A DNA stretch of 64,000 nt, from the NCBI RefSeq assembly GCF_000621785.1, contig NZ_KK211348.1, positions 7,494 through 71,493 on the forward strand, read 5' to 3'. Position 1 is the stretch's first letter. Each line of letters starts with the position of its first letter. The DNA comes from Ruminococcus flavefaciens ND2009. GTDB lineage: Bacteria; Bacillota; Clostridia; Oscillospirales; Ruminococcaceae. Position numbers and translations under genes: made by a program. This document shows, piece after piece, positions 26,401 through 34,120 of the stretch. Below the pieces are notes generated by a model. The model had not been told where the DNA came from, ran no database searches, and saw only the letters and a program-made list of their open reading frames with translations.

Positions 26401-26974
26401 AGACTATAACGGCGATGAGAAGAAGACAAATCTGACATCCGATACAGACCCGAGTCTCTACGGAGTAAATATCTCAAGATTTACACTGGGTTCGGACTAC
26501 TTCAAGGATAATTTCCGTGATGATACTGATACAGAGCTCTATCTGTCGGTAAAGAACAACGACGCGAGAATAGATCTCGGAAGGCTCCATATCGACAATA
26601 TCGAGCCAAAGTGTGATCTTCCCAAGTCTTTGAAGTCCTGGAAGTGGTTTGCAGGAAACAAGTCCCGCACCATTACAGTGAGCAATATCGATGAGCAGCT
26701 GGACATGAACAACTGCAAGGTCTATGACAACGGCAAGGAGATAGACTTTGAGTATTCTCCCGACAGCAAGAGCCTTTCGTTCAAGCTTGACAAGGGCTGG
26801 CACAGAGTCGGCGTAAAGCTTGAGGACGAAGCAGGAAACGTCTACAGCATACAGGAGATAGACAACCTCTATATCGGTTACTTCTGGCTGTGGGTGATAC
26901 TTGGTTCCGTAGCAGCTATCGGCGGACTTGCAGCATTCATCATAGCAAAGATAAGAAAGAAGAGACTCTACTGA
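20411..26974 (+). CDS. Giant Ig-like surface protein with C-terminal membrane anchor
   Basis: About 2187 residues. I prefer the GTG at 20411 (GGAG 8 bp upstream) to the GTG at 20402. A signal peptide (KKKLLSIILVAMLSTNAIPYAAVAA) is present, followed by many beta-rich Ig-like modules of about 90-120 residues that each close with a DNAGN-like motif (TDNAGNVTEY, YDNAGNVSG, VDNAGNATK, VDKAGNES). Two modules carry an NFDPE motif. A C-terminal membrane helix (FWLWVILGSVAAIGGLAAFII) and a basic tail anchor it. It is the last gene of the secretion locus, before a strong terminator, and has a relative at 59537. It may be an adhesin or an outer extension of the machine. Confidence 0.85.
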   Translation: MKKKLLSIILVAMLSTNAIPYAAVAAEEGTTAASEEAAEDGKTSVPQITDINMEHRKYELEAEVVEENGDYSVRELVCNISDFRGKDVQFEAEASAEKVSEGHYKVYLRNCRLTGSDAGLFTLSNTEQERTDAVVLDVYSVTHIVHVKPEITDLYVDDDIPDKIPCTCVDENADIGNVSFYCKVSGASGKARVGTYAFTDPAADSSGYEVSFDGEYSLKVTNPPLDEDTANMLPWDVQHLRGVTKSTIKCPQGFELTSDFRSFNSTLTLSLDTSSYGKEKSIRYFMRNKHDGSVYQLEYRYILEESTGIRTAWASAGTVGAVRSGELDVKENAVIKVLLRRNDAAELESLKLTSNADKKGREYTASTPEITTEELDALIKKAAGVSGDEAADIPAPKAEGGALRVNYNGVNYFYAEFPLDEVSSGNSCRFTDFKLVIKNKGESRNENPALTLAAGMGGNASVSQLLVDKKLPVIANSEAKKAVDVDFSNLNKSVNGTINVSDGESGIKEVKYKWDFEDDYTTIKNVDSAAGRQQKLEFSAPYSEMDEAEASQDSFVINISVTDNAGNVTEYEQECKSEWDQQPPAVKFAGFVNESYDLTKLHHYDYGNYTNTRKKLFMIVEDETDRKFISGFGGVTVNGKDGVKPQIYSLAGVQGIEDILTAAQPESGSKYSNANISASDWNKIKQAVTEQKNKGQSYKSGDVGSGPYICIFEISELSGLTPITLSFADNGGIVNQVIASSVIGDMKTGGCVYDDKAPECSFTFSDTDGTAHREGSGLTDYKPDKDGRIWLNEFDTSLNINLSDHTSGIRKVVVEKLDEKGELIETGEVQVSDDSAKNTHTIAIPLHNDTEEETAGYAKALTDGKYGFNIVVYDNAGNVSGHLMADSESKAEPIRVDVGVYTGSVTAESQSVPGTSKYVGKQLWMTDTEKPKLSIKLDNNYAGIGTLTMTVNNKQVKWDYNEKTGMLTSDLRSENDNSVVSCGSRQQYEVSVSGSDNARHMIKLSQTVNADTKAPEVYKVEAVKKSDNIALQTLNFFTFGAFSNDAVEVKAYIREPEFDSGLSTVILDYYKADGTPAEGVVMSESVSSGGEHIYSALLPVEDQVFYNDISIYAEDNVGKKNGRSVFDISGGETESRNFLVIEKNEPVIGIDFPGSDITASAIEADGENAENESGYAHHISNYSEEKVPDDLWYSEHKKFAVTVQDAQAGINSIKMTLNGVEIENPDRFRADASEKAEGTEPESETEKSGKAETGEFRYEFDTEELHKILEKQPRHGDYIFTVEAVDNAGNATKPLEFAYNLDDIDPEIEKFIFSPASSDNVGDTEDWVISEDVPAYTYFFGGKFWAVFRVSDAYPTSGLDRVDYRILPFENGNANYDKVQNGSLAIRSDTSGMDEGSEEYGLLGSLLKADEESGRNDDESGIYGYSWLEIPVDFKGQIFAGVFDNVGRHSENKTTHGYVTDNAAPTVEITGINDTRHSDGEGNKLYSSEKEVTVVIRDTQSGIRDVRYSVDSEKRHGDGGSFDIRDFDLNGTDEITDGWVVSARDSNLITEIRKTFRFDSDDNGITVTASAGDNSGNHSDDSVSEKFTVDLTDPVIDVDINGGIDGTNYYSAQHKPEITIKVTERNFDPELINTTLQNSFGSKVPTVSFTDVSDTEHTAHLVFDEGDFTFDIRGTDRAGHSAKVNMDRSKIGKFYMDNTAPVVSNNFTDFADSKNGNYLSSAKNIEITVVEHNFDPERSGLKIWHKDPGSEHDSTGFTDVTNSVISRADWKTENDTHTLSAQLKQDGVYRIEVAPSDPSGNNGGSSSSGIFELDTTKPVVTEKNGKRVDKSNADKFLDIYNASRKDEAVPTVEFSDANFDHLKYVLTVYAPQYKNGKELAVIRPKNMFLPEDKNETGTLRNTRFALPEFDKDGVYALELIAVDKAGNESYLNSNTYMRLVDNDVLAYIPNSNSVKKTGWYSFQYDNGEPISKRPDNFSDIEIVVFSEKNSDVDVVLRDYNGDEKKTNLTSDTDPSLYGVNISRFTLGSDYFKDNFRDDTDTELYLSVKNNDARIDLGRLHIDNIEPKCDLPKSLKSWKWFAGNKSRTITVSNIDEQLDMNNCKVYDNGKEIDFEYSPDSKSLSFKLDKGWHRVGVKLEDEAGNVYSIQEIDNLYIGYFWLWVILGSVAAIGGLAAFIIAKIRKKRLY

Positions 26975-26985
26975 TAAAAAACAAA

Positions 26986-27022
26986 GCCCCGAAGCGAACA
27001 TCATCGCTTCGGGGCAGTTTTT
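26986..27022 (+). terminator. Intrinsic terminator of the secretion locus
   Basis: A perfect 12-bp stem, GCCCCGAAGCGA (26986-26997) and TCGCTTCGGGGC (27004-27015), has a 6-nt loop and then AGTTTTT. Confidence 0.92.
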
Positions 27023-27040
27023 ATATATTTTCTGATAATA

Positions 27041-27191
27041 TAAATCATAATTTACATTTGTAGGGGACGCCGCCCTCGGCGTCCCGCGAGATATATTACA
27101 CGCCCAACGGGACGTCGAGGACGCCGTCCCCTACATTATGCTAACGGCTAAAGGCTCAAATCATAATTTAGCTCCGCTAAATTATGATTTA
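27041..27191. repeat. MITE-like element of nested inverted repeats
   Basis: The outer ends TAAATCATAATTTA (27041-27054) and TAAATTATGATTTA (27178-27191) are perfect inverted repeats. Inside are an 11-bp inverted repeat TGTAGGGGACG (27059-27069) / CGTCCCCTACA (27125-27135), a GC-rich hairpin GGGACGCCG/CGGCGTCCC and a terminal hairpin AAATCATAATTTAGC/GCTAAATTATGATTT (27158-27190). It carries no ORF and sits between two gene ends. Confidence 0.7.
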
Positions 27192-27285
27192 AATTAGAAA
27201 AAATTACTGCGTTGATGAAATTTCAACAGAAAAGCCACAGCATTCTGACTGTGCATCAGAAATGCTATGGCTCAATGCTTCTGTA

Positions 27286-28512
27286 TCAGCTTGCCTTCAG
27301 TGAAGGTGCTGTGAACTTTCCTTCCTTGAAAAGCTTGATGCTCTCCTCAGAGACTTCGTTGTCCTCACCAAGCGAGTAAGAATCACCTGATGTGTGCTCG
27401 TCCATGATCTTGTGATACTCATCAGGGTCTTTAGGCTCAGCGTTGATGTTGTAGATCTTCTCTGCGTTGTCGCTTACCTCTGTATCGCCGAAGCTGAAAA
27501 GCTCCTCAAACCTGAACTTCTCGTTGAACTTATAGAAGCAGCCTGCGGTATAGCTGGGAGCGTGATACTCGCCCTGGAGCTCACCGCTTTCGGGGTAGTA
27601 ATACATAGCTCCGTCTGTTCCGAAGGTGCCGACGGGAACTACACAGCCGTTCCATGAGAAGACGTCAACGCTGGGAGAAAAGGCGATTCCCTCTGAAACG
27701 AAGAGCTCGGGGACATCATCGCCGTTTACGTCCATGATAGAGAAGGAACTCTTCATGTTTTCGTTTCCGTTCATTTTTGTCAGGTAATCGTTGAGGACAG
27801 CTGCATAGCCCTCCTCCATTGTGGATTTATTGCCGAGAGCTGCGTCGATAGAGTCGTCGTCAAAGGCAAAGTCAGTTCCCATATCCTTGATGACGCCGCT
27901 GAGGAGCAGGTTGTACTCGTCCATGTATTCCTTCTCGGTACATTCTTCGCCGTTCATCTTGTAGCTCTCGCCGGACATCTCAAATGTGTAAACATTGGCA
28001 AGCTTGGAGTTCTTGAGACGATAGAGCTGAGCGGTCTGCGTCTGAGACTCAAAGTTATAGAAGAAGATGACAAGCAGGCTGCGGTTCATGCTGAAATACA
28101 TCTCGCCGCCGTCGCTGATGGGGTCATATTCCGTATAGATATTCTCGTTGCTGAGACTTCTCACAAGGTAGGTCTTGTCATCTTCATTGCCGTAGGAGAT
28201 AAAGAGCTCGGGGATCATATCATCGTTTATGTCATAGATGGTGAAGCGTGCAGTCTCATCGCAGTTCTCGGTCTTCCTGAATTCGCTGATAGCATCGCGG
28301 TAGATAAGGCTCCAGTCCACATTTGCAACATCGGACATATCTGTATCGGTTCCCGTAACGGGGTATTCATAGTCGAAATTGATAGAAGGAGCAGCGGTAG
28401 TGGCAGGGATCTCGGGTGTTCCGCCGGAAACCGCTCCTGTTGAGCTTTTGTTATTGCTTGAGCAGCCGCTGAGAAGTGCAGCCGCACAGAGTACAGCCAG
28501 ATATTTTTTCAC
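27286..28512 (-). CDS. Lipoprotein with EF-hand-like D-x-[DN]-x-D-x2-PEL repeats
   Basis: A 408-residue lipoprotein. I chose the GTG at 28512 because GGAGGTAC lies 5-7 bp upstream; an in-frame ATG at 28527 lacks a site. The signal ends in the lipobox LLSGC. Two repeated domains each carry a calcium-loop-like motif, IYDINDDMIPELFISYG and IMDVNGDDVPELFVSEG, in a beta-rich setting. This type of lipoprotein is common in rumen Clostridia; its function is unknown, perhaps calcium-dependent binding at the surface. It has its own promoter and is divergent from the ABC exporter operon. Confidence 0.8.
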   Translation of the reverse strand: MKKYLAVLCAAALLSGCSSNNKSSTGAVSGGTPEIPATTAAPSINFDYEYPVTGTDTDMSDVANVDWSLIYRDAISEFRKTENCDETARFTIYDINDDMIPELFISYGNEDDKTYLVRSLSNENIYTEYDPISDGGEMYFSMNRSLLVIFFYNFESQTQTAQLYRLKNSKLANVYTFEMSGESYKMNGEECTEKEYMDEYNLLLSGVIKDMGTDFAFDDDSIDAALGNKSTMEEGYAAVLNDYLTKMNGNENMKSSFSIMDVNGDDVPELFVSEGIAFSPSVDVFSWNGCVVPVGTFGTDGAMYYYPESGELQGEYHAPSYTAGCFYKFNEKFRFEELFSFGDTEVSDNAEKIYNINAEPKDPDEYHKIMDEHTSGDSYSLGEDNEVSEESIKLFKEGKFTAPSLKAS

Positions 28513-28548
28513 GGGTAGTACCTCCATAAAATATTATTTATCAATACT

Positions 28549-28577
28549 ATTATAGCACATTTATTTTTGATTGTCAT
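28549..28577 (-). promoter_or_regulatory. Promoter of the EF-hand-like lipoprotein gene
   Basis: On the minus strand ATGACA (28572-28577), 17 bp, TATAAT (28549-28554), about 36 bp before the GTG start. Confidence 0.8.
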
Positions 28578-28621
28578 CACACTTTTTGCGATTTTCGTAA
28601 TTTTTTCACTTTTCTTACGCC

Positions 28622-28650
28622 TTGATAACATATAGGAACTATGGTAAAAT
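28622..28650 (+). promoter_or_regulatory. Promoter of the ABC exporter / two-component operon
   Basis: TTGATA (28622-28627), 17 bp, TAAAAT (28645-28650), with the same extended -10 (TATGG) as the promoter at 6130. It gives a leader of about 160 nt; the rest of the leader is AT-rich without other clear features. Confidence 0.75.
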
Positions 28651-28818
28651 TAAAAAAAGTGATATTTTTTAAAGACTTTTTAAACTTCAGTGTGTTATCA
28701 TATTGATGTGGTAATTAAATCCTGAAGTTCAGACGAAGGCAATTTTGTCAAGTATAAGATCCGGGATTTAGTTGGTGCATCAATAATATCAGCGAAATGA
28801 ACATCGGAGGTAAAAGAT

Positions 28819-31236
28819 ATGTTCTTCAAGATGCTGAAAAACGACCTTAAATACAAAAAGGGACTAAACATCATCATATTCATCTTTATAGTCATAGCCT
28901 CTGTGCTTGTATTTGTGGGCTCTGTGCAGATATACTCCACCCTGTCAAAGGACAGGACCACCGAGGAGGTGTGCAGACCTTCCAATGTAATAATGGGGGT
29001 TGTCAAGCAATACTCCACAGAGAGTGACGGATACAAGAAGATAGAGCCTGTGCTTGATAAGAGCTCCTGGGTAGCCAGCTGGCACAAAACAAGGATGAAC
29101 CGTGTGGGATACACCAGTATGGACTTCCCGGGCTATGACGAGAATGAGGGCAATCTTCAGAACCGCATCCAGTTCCTCACCACTATCCCGCTGGAGGGCG
29201 ACTATGTCTACGGACTTGACGATCAGCCCTTCTATGTTGAAAACGGCCATGTGGCAGTATCGGTAACTGTAAGGGACAAGACAGGCGTTAAGGTAGGCGA
29301 CAAGGTGAAGCTTACCACCGTTACGGGCAATGTCTATGAGCTGGAGATAAGCAACTTCTTCAAGGACAACAGCATGAGCTACATTGAAAGGTACATAGTT
29401 TCCGATGCGGATTATGAGGTCCTTTCAGCGGACGCAGTAAGATGTGATACTGTTTACTGCATAAAGCTGAAGGAAAACACCTTTACCGCACAGGACGCCC
29501 TTTACAGGGAGCTTGACAACAGTGAGCTGGACGCAGGATATTATACCATATCCCACAATATAGGCCCCACAAATGAAGATTCCATGATGGAGGTCATCTC
29601 CATATTTGCAATGGTGGCTTGTGTATTTCTTATACTTATAATTTTCATGACCATACGCTTTACCATGGTAGCGGAGATGAAAACCGAGGAGAAGGAAATA
29701 GGCATGATGAAGGCTCTGGGAGTCGACTCTCTCAGCTTCCGCTGGCTGTTTGCTGCGAAGTATATCGCCTTTGCCATTGTGGGCGGAGTCATAGGTATCA
29801 TCGCAGGTCTGCCGTTATCTGGCATATTCATCAATATGTTCGGACCCGACTGCATACTGCCGCCGAGGTGGCAGATGATACTCATCGGAGTAATAGCGGT
29901 AATCGCTACAATAGCGGTCATGATACTGTTCTCGCTGCTGGTAATGCGGAGGATAAACAAAATATCGGTAATAGATGCAATTCACGGCGAGAACCGCGGA
30001 GAGCGCTTCACCAAGGGCTTCCCCATGTTCCTTCACAGGAGAAAGCACATGAAGATACCCTTCTTCCTGGGACTTACCGACGTCCTGGGCAGACTCAAGA
30101 GGTACCTTTTCCTCATAATCGCCTATGCTCTCGGAGCAGCCATAATCCTTGTAGTATTCAATGTCCGCAACAGCTGTATCTCTGCGGAGTATATGAAGAA
30201 CTGGATGTATCATACACTTGATTTCAATACCGATTTCAACAGTGACACAAGAAACGAGATAAACAAGGAAGCGCAGAGGACAGGTGTCTACTTCTACGAT
30301 GTCGTGAATAAAAGGATCGGGGAAGCAGGTATACCTGCCCGTATCGAGTATATGCATGTAGGTTCTGCTGATGTTGAGCGCAACGGCATCATCAAGAACT
30401 ATGATCTGTTCTGGGGCAATGATCAGGCTGAGAAATTTGAATACCATGAGGGCGGAAAGGCTCCCGTGCTGGCAAATGAAGCGGCAATGAGTGCATATAC
30501 CGCAAAAAGTATGGGTATCAGCGAGGGCGACGTTCTGAAGGTGACCCTTTACGAGAACAACGAGGATAAAACAGGCAGCGTCGAAAACGAGAAAGAGATA
30601 GTCATAACAGGACTGTTCGATACCATGGAGGACGGTGTGCCCGCTCTTATCATGGGTAAGGAGTATGACAGCGGCTATAAGATGGGATATAGCATTACAG
30701 GCTTTGTGATAGACGCTCCCGAGGAGGATAAGCCTGCTGTAATAGAACAGCTCCGCGGAGTATTCGGCAAGGACGCCATACTGACTCCAAAGGAGGCAGC
30801 AAGGAGCGCCATGGAGGAATTTGACAGGCTGTTCGCACTTCTTGAAAAGGTCATGACCGTAGTTGTCATACTTGTACTGGTGCTGATAACCTATCTCTAT
30901 GTGAACATATTCATAACCGAGGAGTCCTCCGAGACAGCCCTTATGAAGAGCATGGGCTTCCGCGGCTCCACTGTAAAGCTGGGCTATATTTTCAGGATTG
31001 CCATGCTTCTGGTCATAGGCATAGCCATCGGCGAGATCATCAACTGGACAGGCGGCTCGGCACTTTACGGAGGCTACTTCAAACAGTGGGACGCAACGGG
31101 CATGAAGTTCCTTCCCGAGTTTCCCGTAAGCTTTATAGCAGTACCGCTGCTGGTGGCAGGTTCGACCCTGCTGACCACATGGCTCACCGCAGGGGGAGTA
31201 CGCCACATCGATATATGGAAAATATCCGAAGAATAA
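28819..31236 (+). CDS. ABC transporter permease with two FtsX domains
   Basis: An 805-residue integral membrane protein. One membrane helix near residue 20 is followed by an outer domain (about 45-255), three helices (about 260-375), another helix (about 428-448), a second outer domain, and three helices in the last 130 residues. Each helix bundle carries FtsX-type sequence (EEKEIGMMKALG; SSETALMKSMGF). This is the mechanotransmission type of ABC system used for lipoprotein, peptide or antibiotic handling rather than classic import. CGGAGG precedes the ATG. It pairs with the ATPase 13 bp downstream. Confidence 0.9.
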   Translation: MFFKMLKNDLKYKKGLNIIIFIFIVIASVLVFVGSVQIYSTLSKDRTTEEVCRPSNVIMGVVKQYSTESDGYKKIEPVLDKSSWVASWHKTRMNRVGYTSMDFPGYDENEGNLQNRIQFLTTIPLEGDYVYGLDDQPFYVENGHVAVSVTVRDKTGVKVGDKVKLTTVTGNVYELEISNFFKDNSMSYIERYIVSDADYEVLSADAVRCDTVYCIKLKENTFTAQDALYRELDNSELDAGYYTISHNIGPTNEDSMMEVISIFAMVACVFLILIIFMTIRFTMVAEMKTEEKEIGMMKALGVDSLSFRWLFAAKYIAFAIVGGVIGIIAGLPLSGIFINMFGPDCILPPRWQMILIGVIAVIATIAVMILFSLLVMRRINKISVIDAIHGENRGERFTKGFPMFLHRRKHMKIPFFLGLTDVLGRLKRYLFLIIAYALGAAIILVVFNVRNSCISAEYMKNWMYHTLDFNTDFNSDTRNEINKEAQRTGVYFYDVVNKRIGEAGIPARIEYMHVGSADVERNGIIKNYDLFWGNDQAEKFEYHEGGKAPVLANEAAMSAYTAKSMGISEGDVLKVTLYENNEDKTGSVENEKEIVITGLFDTMEDGVPALIMGKEYDSGYKMGYSITGFVIDAPEEDKPAVIEQLRGVFGKDAILTPKEAARSAMEEFDRLFALLEKVMTVVVILVLVLITYLYVNIFITEESSETALMKSMGFRGSTVKLGYIFRIAMLLVIGIAIGEIINWTGGSALYGGYFKQWDATGMKFLPEFPVSFIAVPLLVAGSTLLTTWLTAGGVRHIDIWKISEE

Positions 31237-31249
31237 GGGAGAGCATAAA

Positions 31250-32008
31250 ATGAGTACAGTTTTATCCGTAAAGGAGCTTTGCAAGACATATATTATCAAA
31301 AAGCTCAGCAACAACGTGCTGAGAAACATAAGCTTTCAGCTGGAGGACGGCGAGTTCGTATCCGTCATGGGACCCAGCGGAAGCGGCAAATCCACACTTC
31401 TCTACACCGTCAGCGGCATGGACAGAATGACCTCGGGCAAGGTGGAGTTCGCAGGAAAGGACATCAGCTCCCTCGGCAAAAAGGAGCTTTCAAAGCTGAG
31501 ACTTACCGAGATGGGCTTTATTTTCCAGCAGATGTACATGATGAAGAAGCTCTGCATCTTCGATAACATCGTGCTTCCAGCCTATCAGGCAGGAGTTTCA
31601 CGCAAGGAAGCCAACAAGCGCGCCGAGGAGCTCATGCGCAGCCTTGACATCATCGACGTCGCTGAGCACAACATCAACGAGGTCTCGGGAGGACAGCTCC
31701 AGCGTGCCTGCCTGTGCAGGGCGCTTATAAACAAACCCAAGGTGATTTTTGCCGACGAGCCCACGGGCGCCCTGAACTCAAAGGCTGCCGCAGACGTTAT
31801 GAAGGAGCTCATAAAGGCAAACAGAAACGGTACAGGCATAATGATGGTAACTCACAGCGTCAGGGTGGCTGCCATGAGCGACAAGGTCATCTATCTCATG
31901 GACGGCGATATACAGGGCGAGATAGAGCTTGGCAGACTTGCAGACGACGGTGAGCTCTCCGCAAGGGAGCGCAGGCTGAGCAGCTGGCTCATGGAGCGCG
32001 GCTGGTAA
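31250..32008 (+). CDS. ABC transporter ATP-binding protein (LolD/MacB type)
   Basis: A 252-residue ATPase with Walker A GPSGSGKST (about 43-51), a Q-loop FIFQQ, the ABC signature SGGQLQRACLCRAL (about 146-159), Walker B VIFADEPTGAL and the switch His in MMVTHS. It drives the FtsX-type permease encoded just upstream. Confidence 0.95.
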   Translation: MSTVLSVKELCKTYIIKKLSNNVLRNISFQLEDGEFVSVMGPSGSGKSTLLYTVSGMDRMTSGKVEFAGKDISSLGKKELSKLRLTEMGFIFQQMYMMKKLCIFDNIVLPAYQAGVSRKEANKRAEELMRSLDIIDVAEHNINEVSGGQLQRACLCRALINKPKVIFADEPTGALNSKAAADVMKELIKANRNGTGIMMVTHSVRVAAMSDKVIYLMDGDIQGEIELGRLADDGELSARERRLSSWLMERGW

Positions 32009-32017
32009 GGAGCGGAT

Positions 32018-33412
32018 ATGGATATGAAAAGGATAGTATCGGCAGCTGCCGCACTTCTCCTGGCAGCAGGAGCAGCAGGCTGCGGACGAAAGAACGGCTA
32101 TGTGGGCTTTACAGTGCCCGAGCAGGGGGACAGCACCCTTCAGCCCGTGGATACCATATACATGGAGAACAACTACACGGGAATTGCTCCCACAAAGGAA
32201 AAGGTGCTGAACACTGTGTCCTCAGAGGACGGTCTGTGCAGGATCGACATCATGGAGAGCTATTTCGATGTTACTCTGGATTACACCGCAGGCAGCTATC
32301 ACGATGTTGGAGCAGCCTACGGCAGAACCATACAGAAAGCCTTCCCCGATTACGGTGAGTTCTGCGAGCCCTACATCTATCAGAACATCAAGGAGGCGTT
32401 CAGCGACCTTGAGGGGGACTATACTCCCATAGAGAACAGAATGAAGGCGTTTTACAGCAAGCTTGACAAGGACTACAGGGACGAGCTGGACGGCTTTGCC
32501 GACGGCATAAAAGGGGACTCCGATGGCTTTAAGGAGGACGGTATACTCAGCCGTGACGAGGCGATGCTCATGCAGTTCGTGCCGGATGCACTGAGAGGAA
32601 CTGCCTGCAGCGCACTGTCAGCCGACGGCGAGGTCACCGCAACAGGAGAGCGTATAACCTGCCGTGTGCTGGAATGGATGCTGGGCAGCGATAATCAGAT
32701 ATGCAGCTGCCATGCGGTAGTCCATATGAAAAACGGTGACAAGAGCTTCGTTTCCGTGACGCCTCTGGGCTTTATGACTATACTCACCGCAGTCAACGAT
32801 GACGGACTTATGCTGGGAGAGCTTGACGTAGGCAGTAAAAAAATGGTAGAATATACCTGTGAAGACAGAAAGAGCTACACCTACGGTATGCGATACGCTC
32901 TGGAGAACTGCACCACAGCTAAGGAAGCGGCGGAGTACCTGGCGGAAAACGCCTCTCAGTACCCCTACTGCGTGAACGTTCTGGCTACGGACAGCAAGGA
33001 AGCCTATGTGGCAGAGCTCTGCGTCACAGAGGAGGACGGCGCAACGGTCATCCGCGACAGCTCCACCGAGCTGACAGATGGAGTGGAGTGGGACGATCCC
33101 CACTATCTCTGTGCGGTGAATTCATTTGCGGCAAAGGGCAATTCGGATATGCTCACCAATGATGAGGGAAATATCGTAAGGTGGAACAGATACAATGAGC
33201 TTTTCGGGGGACAGCGCGGACTTACCATTGACCGCTTCAAGGAGCTTATGACCTGTGAGAAGACTGACAATTACCTTGTCCGTATGAGGGGCGAAGGCAT
33301 GGTCCATATGGTCATCGCAGACTATTCAACGGGCAGGCTCCAGGCTATACTCACAGGAGAGGACGGAGTGGAGCCTAGTCCCGAATTCATCGACCTGGGA
33401 AGCTGGAAATAA
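32018..33412 (+). CDS. Lipoprotein of the C45 / acyltransferase-type Ntn hydrolase family
   Basis: A 464-residue exported protein with signal and lipobox (AAGAAGC). GTACSALSADGEVTATGERI at about residues 197-216 resembles the maturation site of C45-type Ntn hydrolases, where a Cys becomes the N-terminal nucleophile after self-cleavage; GRVLEW-like sequence (CRVLEW) follows, as in choloylglycine and penicillin-acyltransferase relatives. Such enzymes cut linear amide bonds. AAGGAG lies 5 bp before the ATG. Its place inside an ABC exporter/two-component operon suggests detoxification or processing of an amide compound sensed by the system. The substrate is unknown. Confidence 0.72.
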   Translation: MDMKRIVSAAAALLLAAGAAGCGRKNGYVGFTVPEQGDSTLQPVDTIYMENNYTGIAPTKEKVLNTVSSEDGLCRIDIMESYFDVTLDYTAGSYHDVGAAYGRTIQKAFPDYGEFCEPYIYQNIKEAFSDLEGDYTPIENRMKAFYSKLDKDYRDELDGFADGIKGDSDGFKEDGILSRDEAMLMQFVPDALRGTACSALSADGEVTATGERITCRVLEWMLGSDNQICSCHAVVHMKNGDKSFVSVTPLGFMTILTAVNDDGLMLGELDVGSKKMVEYTCEDRKSYTYGMRYALENCTTAKEAAEYLAENASQYPYCVNVLATDSKEAYVAELCVTEEDGATVIRDSSTELTDGVEWDDPHYLCAVNSFAAKGNSDMLTNDEGNIVRWNRYNELFGGQRGLTIDRFKELMTCEKTDNYLVRMRGEGMVHMVIADYSTGRLQAILTGEDGVEPSPEFIDLGSWK

Positions 33413-33439
33413 AGCGGTTTCGCACCACAGGAGATACCT

Positions 33440-34120
33440 ATGACCGATATACTGATAATAGAGGACGACCCCGAAATGGGGCAGATTATAAGGGATTTTA
33501 TGATAAAAGAGGGCTTCTCGGCAAGGCTTTGTCCCACCGCCGAGGAAGCCCTTGAGCTGCTTGAGAGGGAGAGCTTCGGCATAGTGCTGCTGGACGTTAT
33601 GCTCCCGAAAATGAACGGCTATGAGACCTGCACGGAGATAAGAAAAAAGGGAGATGTTCCCATACTCATGATGAGCGCCATGACCGACGAGGGCAGCAAG
33701 CTCCTGGGCTATGAGACAGGCGCCGATGACTTCATAGATAAGCCATTTTCCATAAAAGTGCTGACCGCCAAGGTCAGGGCTCTTATGAAGCGCAGCGGCG
33801 GCGGGGAGCCCTCGGGCAGGCTCAGCGGCTGCGGCATAGAGCTTGATCCCTCCTCCCGTATGGCGGTGAAGGACGGCAGGGAGCTGAAACTCAACGCCAA
33901 GGAGTTCGACCTGCTCAGCTATCTTATGGAGCACAGCGGCGAGGCTGTGGGCAAGGAGGAGCTTTTCAACGCAGTATGGGGCTGCGACTGCTTTACCGAG
34001 CCAAGCACGGTCTCGGTGCATATCCGCTGGCTCAGGGAGAAGATAGAGCGAGACCCCAATTCTCCCGAGATAATAAAGACAGTCTGGAAGGTCGGCTACA
34101 GGTTCGGTGAGCAGAAATGA
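33440..34120 (+). CDS. OmpR-family response regulator
   Basis: A 226-residue regulator. The receiver domain (1-115) has the acidic pair EDD, the phospho-acceptor Asp in IVLLDVMLPKMNG (about 52) and Lys in DFIDKPFS. The C-terminal winged-helix DNA-binding domain has LNAKEFDLLSYLMEHSG and the recognition helix in VSVHIRWLREKIE. AGGAG precedes the ATG. It overlaps the histidine kinase gene by 4 bp (ATGA). Confidence 0.95.
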   Translation: MTDILIIEDDPEMGQIIRDFMIKEGFSARLCPTAEEALELLERESFGIVLLDVMLPKMNGYETCTEIRKKGDVPILMMSAMTDEGSKLLGYETGADDFIDKPFSIKVLTAKVRALMKRSGGGEPSGRLSGCGIELDPSSRMAVKDGRELKLNAKEFDLLSYLMEHSGEAVGKEELFNAVWGCDCFTEPSTVSVHIRWLREKIERDPNSPEIIKTVWKVGYRFGEQK

